From: Desulfocapsaceae bacterium
GTDB lineage: Bacteria; Desulfobacterota; Desulfobulbia; Desulfobulbales; Desulfocapsaceae
Reading direction: 5' to 3'
Assembly (NCBI GenBank): GCA_030065655.1
Contig: JASJDT010000009.1
Location: 1 to 33,220 of the forward strand
Length of the DNA stretch: 33,220 nucleotides
In this document: in pieces, positions 9,896 through 18,613 of the stretch
How positions within the stretch are numbered: position 1 is the stretch's first letter
How the letters are laid out: each line of letters begins with the position of its first letter
Notes under the pieces: model-generated
What the model was told of the DNA's origin: nothing
The model's input: only the letters and a program-made list of their open reading frames with translations
Database searches by the model: none
Program-made: the position numbers and the translations under genes

Positions 9896-11299
9896 ATGAA
9901 ACAAAACGTGTTGGCGGAACTGGTCGAAATTGTCGGTAGTGCCAATGTGTCGGAGGCTGCAAGCGATAGAATCACGCATTCCTACGATGCCACTAAAGAA
10001 CAGTTTTTACCAGATGTGGTCGTCTATGCTGAGAACAGCGAGCAGGTCAGTAAAATTGCCAGGTTGGCCAATACCAGAAAAATACCACTTCTGCCACGAG
10101 GAGCCGGCTCCGGGTTCACCGGTGGTACCCTTCCCATACGAGGTGGTATTGTCTTGGTGCTTACCAGAATGAACCGAATTCTGCAGATTGATAGCGACAA
10201 TCTGACGGCGGTGGTGCAGCCGGGTGTAGTGACCGCGGATCTGCAAAAAGAGGTGGAGAAACAAGGACTCTTTTATCCACCAGATCCTGCCTCCAAGGAT
10301 TTTTCGACCCTCGGCGGTAATGTCGCAGAGTGTGCCGGAGGTCCAAGATGCGTTAAATATGGAGTGACCAAAGATTTTATCATGGGGCTAGAGGTGGTTA
10401 CACCTCAGGGAGATATCATCCGAACCGGCGGCCAAACGTTAAAAAATGTGGTGGGCTATGATCTTACCAAACTGATCGTAGGATCTGAAGGTACACTTGG
10501 AATAATTACCGAAATTACCTTGAAATTGGTACCTAAACCCGAAGCCAAGAAAACCATGCTGGTTCAGTTTGAAACCATCGAAGGTGCAGCTCAGGCAGTT
10601 TCCGCCATTATTCGGGAGAAAATCATACCGACAACCCTTGAGTTTATGGATGCTGCAACAATAGACTGCATCAGGTCTATTTCGCCAATAGCCCTGCCGG
10701 CAACATGCAACGCTTTGCTGATAATTGAAGTGGATGGAGATCCGGAACTTATCGAGAAACAGGCAAAGAGGATTATGACCGTTATTGAACCGCTTGGCAT
10801 AGTCGAGGTCAAGGTTGCCGAAACCTCAACGGAGTCGGAAAAGATATGGCAGGTTCGCCGCAATGTCAGTCCCAGTCTGCGAAAAGTTAATCCCGATAAA
10901 TTTAATGAAGATATTGTGGTACCGCGCTCAAAGGTTCCCGATATGATCCGGGCCTTAGAGAAGTTGTCTAAAGATTATAATGTGCCAATTGTTAATTTTG
11001 GTCATGCTGGAGATGGCAATATCCATGTCAATGTCATGGTGGATTTGCGCGAGCCAGAGATGGAGGAGAAAGTTCACGAAGTGATGGAAAAAATCTTTGC
11101 AACGGCGGTGGGGTTGAAGGGGTCTCTCAGCGGTGAGCATGGTATTGGTACATCAAAAGCACGTTATCTTTCAATGGAGCTCGACTCCGCCACCATTTCC
11201 TATATGCAGGCAGTCAAAAATGCATTTGACCCGAATAATATATTAAATCCCGGCAAGATTTTTACGGCCGATCGGGAAGAGCAGATTAGTAGCGAATAG
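9896..11299 (+). CDS. glcD: FAD-linked 2-hydroxyacid dehydrogenase (glycolate/D-lactate type, GlcD family)
   Basis: PRGAGSGFTGG, PPDPASKDFSTLGGNVAECAGGPRCVKYGVTKDF, GHAGDGNIHVN, GEHGIGTSKA. Confidence 0.93.
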   Translation: MKQNVLAELVEIVGSANVSEAASDRITHSYDATKEQFLPDVVVYAENSEQVSKIARLANTRKIPLLPRGAGSGFTGGTLPIRGGIVLVLTRMNRILQIDSDNLTAVVQPGVVTADLQKEVEKQGLFYPPDPASKDFSTLGGNVAECAGGPRCVKYGVTKDFIMGLEVVTPQGDIIRTGGQTLKNVVGYDLTKLIVGSEGTLGIITEITLKLVPKPEAKKTMLVQFETIEGAAQAVSAIIREKIIPTTLEFMDAATIDCIRSISPIALPATCNALLIIEVDGDPELIEKQAKRIMTVIEPLGIVEVKVAETSTESEKIWQVRRNVSPSLRKVNPDKFNEDIVVPRSKVPDMIRALEKLSKDYNVPIVNFGHAGDGNIHVNVMVDLREPEMEEKVHEVMEKIFATAVGLKGSLSGEHGIGTSKARYLSMELDSATISYMQAVKNAFDPNNILNPGKIFTADREEQISSE

Positions 11300-11301
11300 A
11301 G

Positions 11302-12561
11302 ATGAGCAGCAACAAAAAACTGATAGATCTGGAAGAGCAAATTCGCCAGTGTGTAAAATGCGGTGTTTGCCAGGCACATTGTCCGGCATACCGGGAGAAT
11401 AGAAGAGAAGGAGATGTGGCCAGGGGAAAAATCGCCCTGGCGGCTTCACTGCTTGATGGCGAAGTTGGCCTGGAGAAGAGCCTGGAAGATGACATCAGCA
11501 TGTGTCTGATGTGCGGCTCTTGTGTTAATAAATGTCCAAACAGTGTTGCAACACCTGAAATTGTTGGAGCCATTCGTCGGGAAGTTACTGCGAACAAAGG
11601 ACTTTCTTTGTTTGGTAAATCCTTGGCCACGGTTATCAATTCTCCCGCATTGTTGAAAACACTCACCAAAGGAGGAGCATTTCTCTCTCCCCTGGTGTTA
11701 AAAAAGGTTCCGCAGTCAAGTGGCTTGCGCCTGCGTTTTCCAGCACCTCTCATGAAGAATAGAACGGTGCCAAAGCTGCCATTTCGTAACCTCTTTAATC
11801 TGGTTCCTGAATTCATTAAGGGTGTTGCTAATAAACCTACAGTTGGTTTTTTTGCAGGGTGTTCCATAACCTACGTCTTTCCGGCAATTGGCAAAACCAT
11901 GATCGATATACTGGTGAACATGGGCTATTCCGTTCACGTTCCCAAATCTCAGGGATGTTGCGGTATCCCGGCACTCTCCGCAGGAGCTGGTAGTATTGTC
12001 GAAGAACTGGCAGGTAGGAATAGCACAGCCTTCGGAAAATACGACAAAGAACATATCATCACCGCCTGTGCATCATGCAACGGTGGCATCGGTGAGTATT
12101 ATCAGACGATGCATGAAAATGATCAAAATTTCACAGATAAAGTCATCGATTTCACCGTCTTTCTGAAGCAAAACGGCATGGTGGAAAAGCTTGGAGCCAT
12201 GAAGCGGTGGTCGGAACGGGTAAAGGTTACCTACCATGATCCATGCCATCTGAAAACCCAGGGTATCACCGCAGAACCCCGGGACCTGCTACAGGCCTTA
12301 CCAAATGTCGATTTTGTGGAGATGGAAAACGCCTCGCTCTGTTGTGGACTGGGTGGTACATTTTCCGCTTACCACTATGAGTGCAGCAAGGCGATCGGTG
12401 CAAAAAAAATCCCTGGATTACAAGAAAGTGGTGCCCAACAAATAGCCACGGCCTGCCCGGGGTGCATAATCCAGCTTCAGGACATAATCAACCACGCTGG
12501 ACTCGAAGTGAAAGCCGTTCACCTTCTCGATCTGATCAGGGAAGCCTTGGCTAAGGAATAG
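11302..12561 (+). CDS. glcF: Fe-S (CCG-domain) subunit, GlcF/lactate dehydrogenase type
   Basis: Two 4Fe-4S motifs (CVKCGVCQAHCP, CLMCGSCVNKCP) and CCG domains (GCCGIPALSAG, CCGLGGTFS); starts 2 nt after the glcD stop. Confidence 0.88.
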   Translation: MSSNKKLIDLEEQIRQCVKCGVCQAHCPAYRENRREGDVARGKIALAASLLDGEVGLEKSLEDDISMCLMCGSCVNKCPNSVATPEIVGAIRREVTANKGLSLFGKSLATVINSPALLKTLTKGGAFLSPLVLKKVPQSSGLRLRFPAPLMKNRTVPKLPFRNLFNLVPEFIKGVANKPTVGFFAGCSITYVFPAIGKTMIDILVNMGYSVHVPKSQGCCGIPALSAGAGSIVEELAGRNSTAFGKYDKEHIITACASCNGGIGEYYQTMHENDQNFTDKVIDFTVFLKQNGMVEKLGAMKRWSERVKVTYHDPCHLKTQGITAEPRDLLQALPNVDFVEMENASLCCGLGGTFSAYHYECSKAIGAKKIPGLQESGAQQIATACPGCIIQLQDIINHAGLEVKAVHLLDLIREALAKE

Positions 12562-12629
12562 GCCAAGACAGCCGTATTCCCATGGAGTAGGAATAAGGCT
12601 GCCTTGAGTATAGATCCATCTTCAGTTTA

Positions 12630-13967
12630 CTAAAACGTGACTTCCTTAAAGGCTTTATCAGGAAAGAAACAGTAGGGACATGCCGATGGCGGCGAATCAC
12701 CATAGTGGACGTAGCCACAGATGCGGCAGCGCCAAGTTTTTCCAGTATTAGGCGGAGTCTGGGCATCCAGGGGATCGTGCTCCCGGTGGAGGGCGAGATC
12801 CTCCAGTTTCGGCAGGCTGGGAGTATATTTTTTCATGAGATGATCGGAGAGAATCAGGCGTTGGATCTCACTGGTTCCCTCGTATATCCTTAGCAGCCTG
12901 ACATCCCGCAGTATTTTCTCAATGGGAAACATCTTGGTGTAGCCATAGCCGCCAAATATCTGCAGTGCTTCATTGACCACCTCCAGAGCGGCTTCCGAGG
13001 CATACATCTTCGCTGTGGAAGCGCTCACCGTGTTATCCAGTCCTTGGTCGGAGTCCCAGGCAGCCTTCAGAGTAAGCAGGCGTGAAGTCTCTATTTTTTG
13101 AAACATTTCCGCCAGCTTAAACTGTATTGCCTGAAAATTAACGATGGGTGCTCCAAAGGCTTGGCGTTTCTTGACATAATCAAGTGAGTATTCCAAGGCG
13201 GCTCTGGCAGCACCTACCCCAAACGAGCCGATGATTGGCCGCGTTCTGGCAAAAGTCTTCATGGCCAGAACGAACCCCTCTCCTGGCAGAGCAATGACAT
13301 TTTCCTTTGGCACACGGACATCCTTGAAATGAATGCCTACCGTGTTTGAACAACGCTGGCCCATTTTGGGTATATGGCGACCGGCAGTGACGCCAGGCCA
13401 CGCTGTTTCAATAAAGAAAGCGCAAATTCCTTTGTGTCGCGATTTTGGGTCGACGGTGGCGAATACAGAGAGATAATCTGCTATGCCGCCGTTGGTAATC
13501 CAATATTTTGTGCCGTTGAGAATATAATCCTCACCGTCTTGGGCGGCCTGGCAGCGGATACCGGCAACATCAGAGCCCATGGTCGGTTCCGAAGTGGCAA
13601 ATGCTGCAAGCTTATTGTCTTTGGCGATTTGATTAAGGTATTTTTGTTTGGCATCTTCATTTTCTGAAAGCAGCAGCGGTTCCATTCCCAGGGAGCTGTC
13701 GAAAATTGAAGTGGCCAGCCCCGAGCAGGCCGCAGCAATCTCTTCAGTAATAATTGCCGATTCGATCAAGCCAAGCCCCCGGCCCCCATACTTTTTGGGG
13801 ATGTCAGCGCCAACGAAGCCAGCCTGGAAAGCTTTGTTGATAATTTCCCGAGGAATTTCATCTTTTTCATCATAGTACCAGGCAACCGGCAGGACTTCTT
13901 TGAGGGCGAATTCCCGAGCTTGCTCTTGTATTTTCAGCTGTTCCGGGGTGAGATGAAAGTTGAGCAT
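12630..13967 (-). CDS. Acyl-CoA dehydrogenase with C-terminal rubredoxin-like domain
   Basis: ACAD signatures (FATSEPTMGSDVAGI, YWITNGGIADYLSVFA, RIYEGTSEIQRLIL) followed by WRCRICGYVHYGDSPPSACPYCFFPDKAF. Confidence 0.92.
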   Translation of the reverse strand: MLNFHLTPEQLKIQEQAREFALKEVLPVAWYYDEKDEIPREIINKAFQAGFVGADIPKKYGGRGLGLIESAIITEEIAAACSGLATSIFDSSLGMEPLLLSENEDAKQKYLNQIAKDNKLAAFATSEPTMGSDVAGIRCQAAQDGEDYILNGTKYWITNGGIADYLSVFATVDPKSRHKGICAFFIETAWPGVTAGRHIPKMGQRCSNTVGIHFKDVRVPKENVIALPGEGFVLAMKTFARTRPIIGSFGVGAARAALEYSLDYVKKRQAFGAPIVNFQAIQFKLAEMFQKIETSRLLTLKAAWDSDQGLDNTVSASTAKMYASEAALEVVNEALQIFGGYGYTKMFPIEKILRDVRLLRIYEGTSEIQRLILSDHLMKKYTPSLPKLEDLALHREHDPLDAQTPPNTGKTWRCRICGYVHYGDSPPSACPYCFFPDKAFKEVTF

Positions 13968-14326
13968 AGTGTCTCCTGTCAGTTAGATTGGTAGAGAGAA
14001 TGAGAAAACGGCCAGTGGTTTGTAGTAATAGTTATCAAAAAAACAGCGTAGCCGAAGATTGCCACGCTGGCAAGCAAATATGGCAACATTGTAAAAACCC
14101 TTGAGCAACCGGATTCGCCAAGACAAAATCAATTGCTTACCGAGTTCGGAACTTCGGCTTTGGTGGTTTTTACGAAACCGACAAATATAATGTGGCCAGA
14201 TTTCTATGTTGGCACACTTTGACAGTCTGATTACAATTGCTTGTCATATTTGACTTATCGTTGCTATAGTGCCACAATTGGTTGATAAAATGCGGTTTGA
14301 AACTTCCTTAATTCCACCTGAGAGCA

Positions 14327-14965
14327 ATGACCAAATCCATACTCATAGTCGATGATCACCCCATGATCAGCCATGGCCTGAAAAGCATTATCAGTAAACA
14401 CGCATCTTACAGGGTCATTGGTGAGGCAAATGACGGGAGAAGCTGCCTGAAGCTTATCGAGCAGAATAAACCGGATGTTGCTATTGTAGATATTACCCTC
14501 AAGGATGGTGACGGCATCAGCCTCGTCGTGAAAATCAGGGAGATTGCTGCAGAAACAAAAATTATCATGTACACCATGCACAGCAGCAAAGAATATGTTG
14601 GCAGAGCCTTTGTTGCCGGTGCCTTTGCCTATGTCCTTAAAAGTGATAAAATAGAGGACATTTTGACAGCAATCGATGCTGTGCTCCAGGGCAGGATTTA
14701 TTTAAGCAATTCCTTACCGCAGGAAATACTCAGCGAACTAATGGGTAAGAGAAATAGTGGTGAAAACAGCATGGATACGCTTACTCCGAGGGAATATGAA
14801 ATAGCTTCACTTATTTCCCAGGGCAGAACGCCCCAGCAAATTGGTGAGCTTCTGTGTATCAGCCCGAAAACAGTTAGGGTGCACCGCACCAACCTGATGC
14901 ATAAACTATCATGCAGTCATATTCATGAGCTGCTGCTACAACTCCACCACTATTTTCCACGCTAG
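14327..14965 (+). CDS. NarL/FixJ-type response regulator (REC + LuxR HTH)
   Basis: ILIVDDHPMISHGLKSII...; LTPREYEIASLISQGRTPQQIGELLCISPKTVRVHRTNLMHKL; no adjacent kinase. Confidence 0.92.
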   Translation: MTKSILIVDDHPMISHGLKSIISKHASYRVIGEANDGRSCLKLIEQNKPDVAIVDITLKDGDGISLVVKIREIAAETKIIMYTMHSSKEYVGRAFVAGAFAYVLKSDKIEDILTAIDAVLQGRIYLSNSLPQEILSELMGKRNSGENSMDTLTPREYEIASLISQGRTPQQIGELLCISPKTVRVHRTNLMHKLSCSHIHELLLQLHHYFPR

Positions 14966-15139
14966 CAACCTTCTTTTTTTCTGGCATAGCGGATCAATAA
15001 CCCACCAATCTAGTCATCCGGCTTAGGCTATTTTATGACAATAGCCTATTGTCTTACTGCGGGTGAACATCGTATCATACATCATGTTGTAGTATTCGGT
15101 TTACTGATGTCAAAATCAGCTACAGTTAGGACATAGTTA

Positions 15140-15250
15140 ACCAGCTATAAATCAAGCTTGAAAAGGGCAATCCCTTCAAAAGGAGGGTTACGCAAAACCA
15201 CCGGCCTACGTCGCATTACAACGATAGGGCAGCGGAGTTACCTGGCTGAG
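15140..15250 (+). ncRNA. Cyclic di-GMP-I (GEMM-I) riboswitch aptamer
   Basis: AAAAGGGCAATCCCTTCAAAAGGAGGGTTACGCAAAACCACCGGCCTACGTCG...GATAGGGCAGCGGAGTTACC matches the conserved GGGCAA / ACGCAAAnCC / CGGCCTA / GGCAGCGGnGTTACC layout. Confidence 0.9.
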
Positions 15251-15252
15251 GC

Positions 15253-15310
15253 GTATCTCCAGATACATACTCAAGCAGGTTGAGGGGAAAGGAAAAAATA
15301 TTGGAGATAC
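15253..15310 (+). promoter_or_regulatory. Predicted expression platform: GTATCTCC pairs either locally (GTATC-tcca-GATAC) or with the SD-containing GGAGATAC
   Basis: 15253-15257/15262-15266 hairpin is mutually exclusive with 15253-15260/15303-15310; GGAG at 15303 lies 8 nt before ATG 15315. Confidence 0.6.
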
Positions 15311-15314
15311 TGCC

Positions 15315-15437
15315 ATGATTAAAACCGAATGTTCAACTCAGAGACCAGCACGGGCGATGTGTTTTAAACTCTCTCGCGCCTCGTTAGTACTTGAGTATTC
15401 TGAACAGATAGGTCCGATTGTCTGGCAGAACTACTGA
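15315..15437 (+). CDS. 40-aa small ORF downstream of the c-di-GMP riboswitch
   Basis: MIKTECSTQRPARAMCFKLSRASLVLEYSEQIGPIVWQNY; GGAG SD; position after aptamer. Confidence 0.4.
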   Translation: MIKTECSTQRPARAMCFKLSRASLVLEYSEQIGPIVWQNY

Positions 15438-15461
15438 GATGCAAAGAAGAGAGGTAGCGCA

Positions 15462-15617
15462 ATGGCCGTCAATTTCTATAGACTTATTTTGTTATTATTA
15501 TTTCTTTCAGTTGGTTATCTGTTGTCAGCGGAAGGAGAGATCAATCAGAATGTTTTGTTGACTGGGGGAAATGACAATGTAGTTCACGACCAGCTCATAA
15601 ACTCTGATATAGACTGA
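15462..15617 (+). CDS. 51-aa small ORF with N-terminal hydrophobic segment (putative exported/membrane peptide)
   Basis: MAVNFYRLILLLLFLSVGYLLSAEGEINQNVLLTGGNDNVVHDQLINSDID; signal-peptide-like start; SD GAGAGG. Confidence 0.5.
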   Translation: MAVNFYRLILLLLFLSVGYLLSAEGEINQNVLLTGGNDNVVHDQLINSDID

Positions 15618-15763
15618 AGCAATACATTTGACCATAATGGCCAATACTGCAGTCAGCATTGACTTGAAAAAGTTCAGTATCGTAAAAGATAGGAACTAAA
15701 TAGTTTAGCCGGTTTATTAACAGAATTTTAAGAATTAGATATATGCTTGAATGCGGCAGGGGA

Positions 15764-15810
15764 GCCGCCCAACCCGTCATTTATCGAGGGTTGGGCGGTT
15801 ATTTTTTTTA
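15764..15810 (+). terminator. Strong intrinsic terminator ending the c-di-GMP riboswitch transcript
   Basis: GCCGCCCAACCC-N12-GGGTTGGGCGGTTATTTTTTTT. Confidence 0.88.
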
Positions 15811-15823
15811 GCTCTTGTCCATA

Positions 15824-15994
15824 TTATGAAATCTTCTGGGGTTTGCAGACATTTTCTGCTTTTGCTGCGCTCCTGCCGCAGCCCTGACAGAAATGAGTAG
15901 CCGGCTGGATCAGCTTGATATATGCTTGAGGATCTTTTAAATGAAGTTCTTCATCCACATGGGCGCAGAGGGTTTTTTGTTCATTGTCACTCAT
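15824..15994 (-). CDS. 56-aa Cys-rich small protein
   Basis: MSDNEQKTLCAHVDEELHLKDPQAYIKLIQPATHFCQGCGRSAAKAENVCKPQKIS; perfect SD AGGAGGT; CxxC motif. Confidence 0.75.
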   Translation of the reverse strand: MSDNEQKTLCAHVDEELHLKDPQAYIKLIQPATHFCQGCGRSAAKAENVCKPQKIS

Positions 15995-16181
15995 TGCTTA
16001 CCTCCTATTAAATTTGCTATTCTTGCTATATAGTGTGATTCTTAAGTAATCAAATAGTCTTCATAGTTGAAGACGTAGATTAAATGGTAGACACGTGAAC
16101 AGGTGTGTCAAGCAGGGCCTGTACTCAGTACTGTATTTGATCAAACTCGATGATTGCCTGCGTTTTTATTGAGTTGAAAAA

Positions 16182-17228
16182 CTATTCGATTATGAGCTGA
16201 TCGGGGATATCTATTCCCTGTTCTCGAAAAAAACGGGCCGCACCAGGATGGAGTGGGATAGGTAATCCGGATATGGCGTTCTGCAAGGTCATGGCGCGGG
16301 TTGCCTGGTGGATATTATTGAGGAAATCTAGATTATTGTAGATGGTTTTAACAATTTTGTAGACCGCTTCATCATCGACATCATAACGTACAGCCATAAA
16401 ATTAGGTTGAGCTATTGTACGTATTGTCTGATCCTGCAGTGGATAGGTGCCTGCAGGTATATCATATTCACTCCAGAGCCCATAGCCTTGGTTAATGCGC
16501 TCAAGTTGTTCCAAAGTGCATTCCAAGACCGTGATATCTTTTCCCAGAGCGGTAAAGGCACGAGCAACGGCACTTGCCGGTGGACCTGCCGGTATATTAA
16601 TGCCAGCAACTGACCCATTCATGAGGGCTTCAGCGCTCTCTCCATAGCCAAGATGGACGAGCTGGAAATCCCTCTCCGGAGTGAAGCCGAGCCGTTTAAG
16701 AATATGGCGACCGGATCCTTCAGTTCCTGAATTTTCCTCTCCTATGGAAAATCTCCTGCCGATCAAGAGTTCCATATCACTGAGATTTCCACTGCGGACC
16801 AGATCCGATTGGATGGTAAAATGTTCGACGTTGCGCCAGAGCATGGTAACCGAACGCAGAAATTTTTTTGGTCCGGTGTCGGTAAAAGCTCCTTTGCCAT
16901 TCCAGGCCCAGGCACCATAGAGGCCCTGTAAGATGGCAAACTGCGCCTCATTATTGCCAAGAAGTCGAATGTTTTCACCGGAACCGGCTGAACTGATTGC
17001 CGATAGTGAGATCTTATCCTTCGGTTCAAGCTTGATCTTGGTCAGGGTGGCAACGGCAACCCCAACCGGATAATACGTTCCACCCGTGGTGGCGGTGGTG
17101 AAAGTATAATTTCCCTCACTTTTTGACATTAATGGAGTGGCAAGGCAGAACAAAACAGCAATAACCGGCAGGAGCAGGGAATGGGAGGGGACACTGCCTC
17201 TACGGTCGACATGCCCTTTAAAGATCAT
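16182..17228 (-). CDS. TAXI-family TRAP transporter solute-binding protein (second copy, no adjacent permease)
   Basis: YTFTTATTGGTYYPVGVAVATL...SAGSGENIRLLGNNEAQFAILQ; start may be 17228 or 17270, overlapping the end of the response-regulator gene. Confidence 0.88.
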   Translation of the reverse strand: MIFKGHVDRRGSVPSHSLLLPVIAVLFCLATPLMSKSEGNYTFTTATTGGTYYPVGVAVATLTKIKLEPKDKISLSAISSAGSGENIRLLGNNEAQFAILQGLYGAWAWNGKGAFTDTGPKKFLRSVTMLWRNVEHFTIQSDLVRSGNLSDMELLIGRRFSIGEENSGTEGSGRHILKRLGFTPERDFQLVHLGYGESAEALMNGSVAGINIPAGPPASAVARAFTALGKDITVLECTLEQLERINQGYGLWSEYDIPAGTYPLQDQTIRTIAQPNFMAVRYDVDDEAVYKIVKTIYNNLDFLNNIHQATRAMTLQNAISGLPIPLHPGAARFFREQGIDIPDQLIIE

Positions 17229-18609
17229 TATTTTCATTTTCCTGAAGAAAGTTTTTGCGGGATATTCCATGGTTTTTCATCTTCTGATTGAGGGTGCGCC
17301 GGGGTAGTTCAAGTTCTTCGAGTACCGCACTGACATTTCCCCGATGACGTTTCAATGAGTATTCAATTACACAACGCTCAAAGTTGGCGGCTTGATCGGC
17401 AAGTGAGAAAAATTCGGATTGTTTCTCCAGGGAACTATGCTGAAGGATATGTCTAACCCGCTGTTGTGGCGGCAGGGAAGAGAGAATATAACGCTCAGCA
17501 GCGTTTTTTAACTCACGAACATTACCTGGCCAGTTGTGGGTCATCATCAACCGAATGTTGTCATTGTCCAAAGGTGGCGTATCCCGTTCATAGCGTTCCG
17601 CTGCCTGAAGACAGTAGTACTCAAAAAGTAAGATGATATCACTGCCACGCTGACGCAGCGGTGGAATCTTGATTTCGGCGACATTGAGGCGATAGTAGAG
17701 ATCCTGACGAAAGCTTCCATCCGCACATGCCTGGCGCGGATCACCATTGGTGGCGCTGATGATTCGAATATCAATGGGAATTGCCTTGTTACTGCCTAGG
17801 CGCTCTATTTCTCTTTCCTGGAGTACGCGCAGTACTTTCACCTGCAGATTTGGCGGCATGGCATTTACTTCATCGAGAAAAAGGGTACCGCCGTTGGCTT
17901 TTTCAAACTTGCCGATGCGCCGCCCTTGGGCACCGGTGAAGGCTCCTGGCTCGTGACCGAACAATTCACTCTCAAATAACGTCTCCGGTATGGCACCACA
18001 ATTTATGGCCACAAAATTTTCTTTGCCTCTTCCGCTTATTTCATGGAGGCAGCGGGCAACCACTTCTTTTCCTGAACCGGTTTCGCCAACCAAAAATACA
18101 CTGGCATCCGTTGGTCCAAGGTCCTGGATTTCCTGATGTAGAAACTGGATGGGCTCACTATTGCCAAGCAACTTTTTTTCCAGGCCGGTCGACTGATCGA
18201 GCTTGCTTTTCAATGCTCTGTTTTCCAGAATAAGGCGTCTTTTTTCTCCGGCCCGGCGGATGGTTTCCAAGAGTATTTCCGGTTCGAAGGGCTTTTCAAT
18301 GAAGTCATAAGCGCCGCTACGCATGGCCGAGACAGCCATAGGAATATCACCATGGGCAGTGATAAAAACAACCGGGATTTGGTAATCTATCGCCAAAGCT
18401 TTTTCCATCAGTTCAATGCCATCCATGCCAGGCATACGGATATCGGTCACCAGTACCCCGTCAAAATCAACGGAGAGATGCGGTAAAACCGCATCGGCCT
18501 GGTCAAAACTTTCTACTTCATAGTCACTGAGACTGAGCCACTGAGCAATGGACACCCTCATGCTCTCTTCATCATCGACTACGAACACCTTCTCCACCCT
18601 GGTTGACAT
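17218..18609 (-). CDS. dctD: NtrC-family sigma54-dependent response regulator, DctD-like
   Basis: REC domain; AAA+ GETGSGKEVVARCLHE, sigma54-contact GAFTGAQGRRIGKFEKANGGTLFLDEV; Fis-type HTH at C-terminus. Confidence 0.93.
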   Translation of the reverse strand: MSTRVEKVFVVDDEESMRVSIAQWLSLSDYEVESFDQADAVLPHLSVDFDGVLVTDIRMPGMDGIELMEKALAIDYQIPVVFITAHGDIPMAVSAMRSGAYDFIEKPFEPEILLETIRRAGEKRRLILENRALKSKLDQSTGLEKKLLGNSEPIQFLHQEIQDLGPTDASVFLVGETGSGKEVVARCLHEISGRGKENFVAINCGAIPETLFESELFGHEPGAFTGAQGRRIGKFEKANGGTLFLDEVNAMPPNLQVKVLRVLQEREIERLGSNKAIPIDIRIISATNGDPRQACADGSFRQDLYYRLNVAEIKIPPLRQRGSDIILLFEYYCLQAAERYERDTPPLDNDNIRLMMTHNWPGNVRELKNAAERYILSSLPPQQRVRHILQHSSLEKQSEFFSLADQAANFERCVIEYSLKRHRGNVSAVLEELELPRRTLNQKMKNHGISRKNFLQENENNDL

Positions 18610-18613
18610 ACAT

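Noticed and set aside
15618-15763. 20-aa ORF MANTAVSIDLKKFSIVKDRN and the antisense 61-aa ORF in the c-di-GMP transcript
   Set aside because: Too short or lacking an SD; could not be separated from chance
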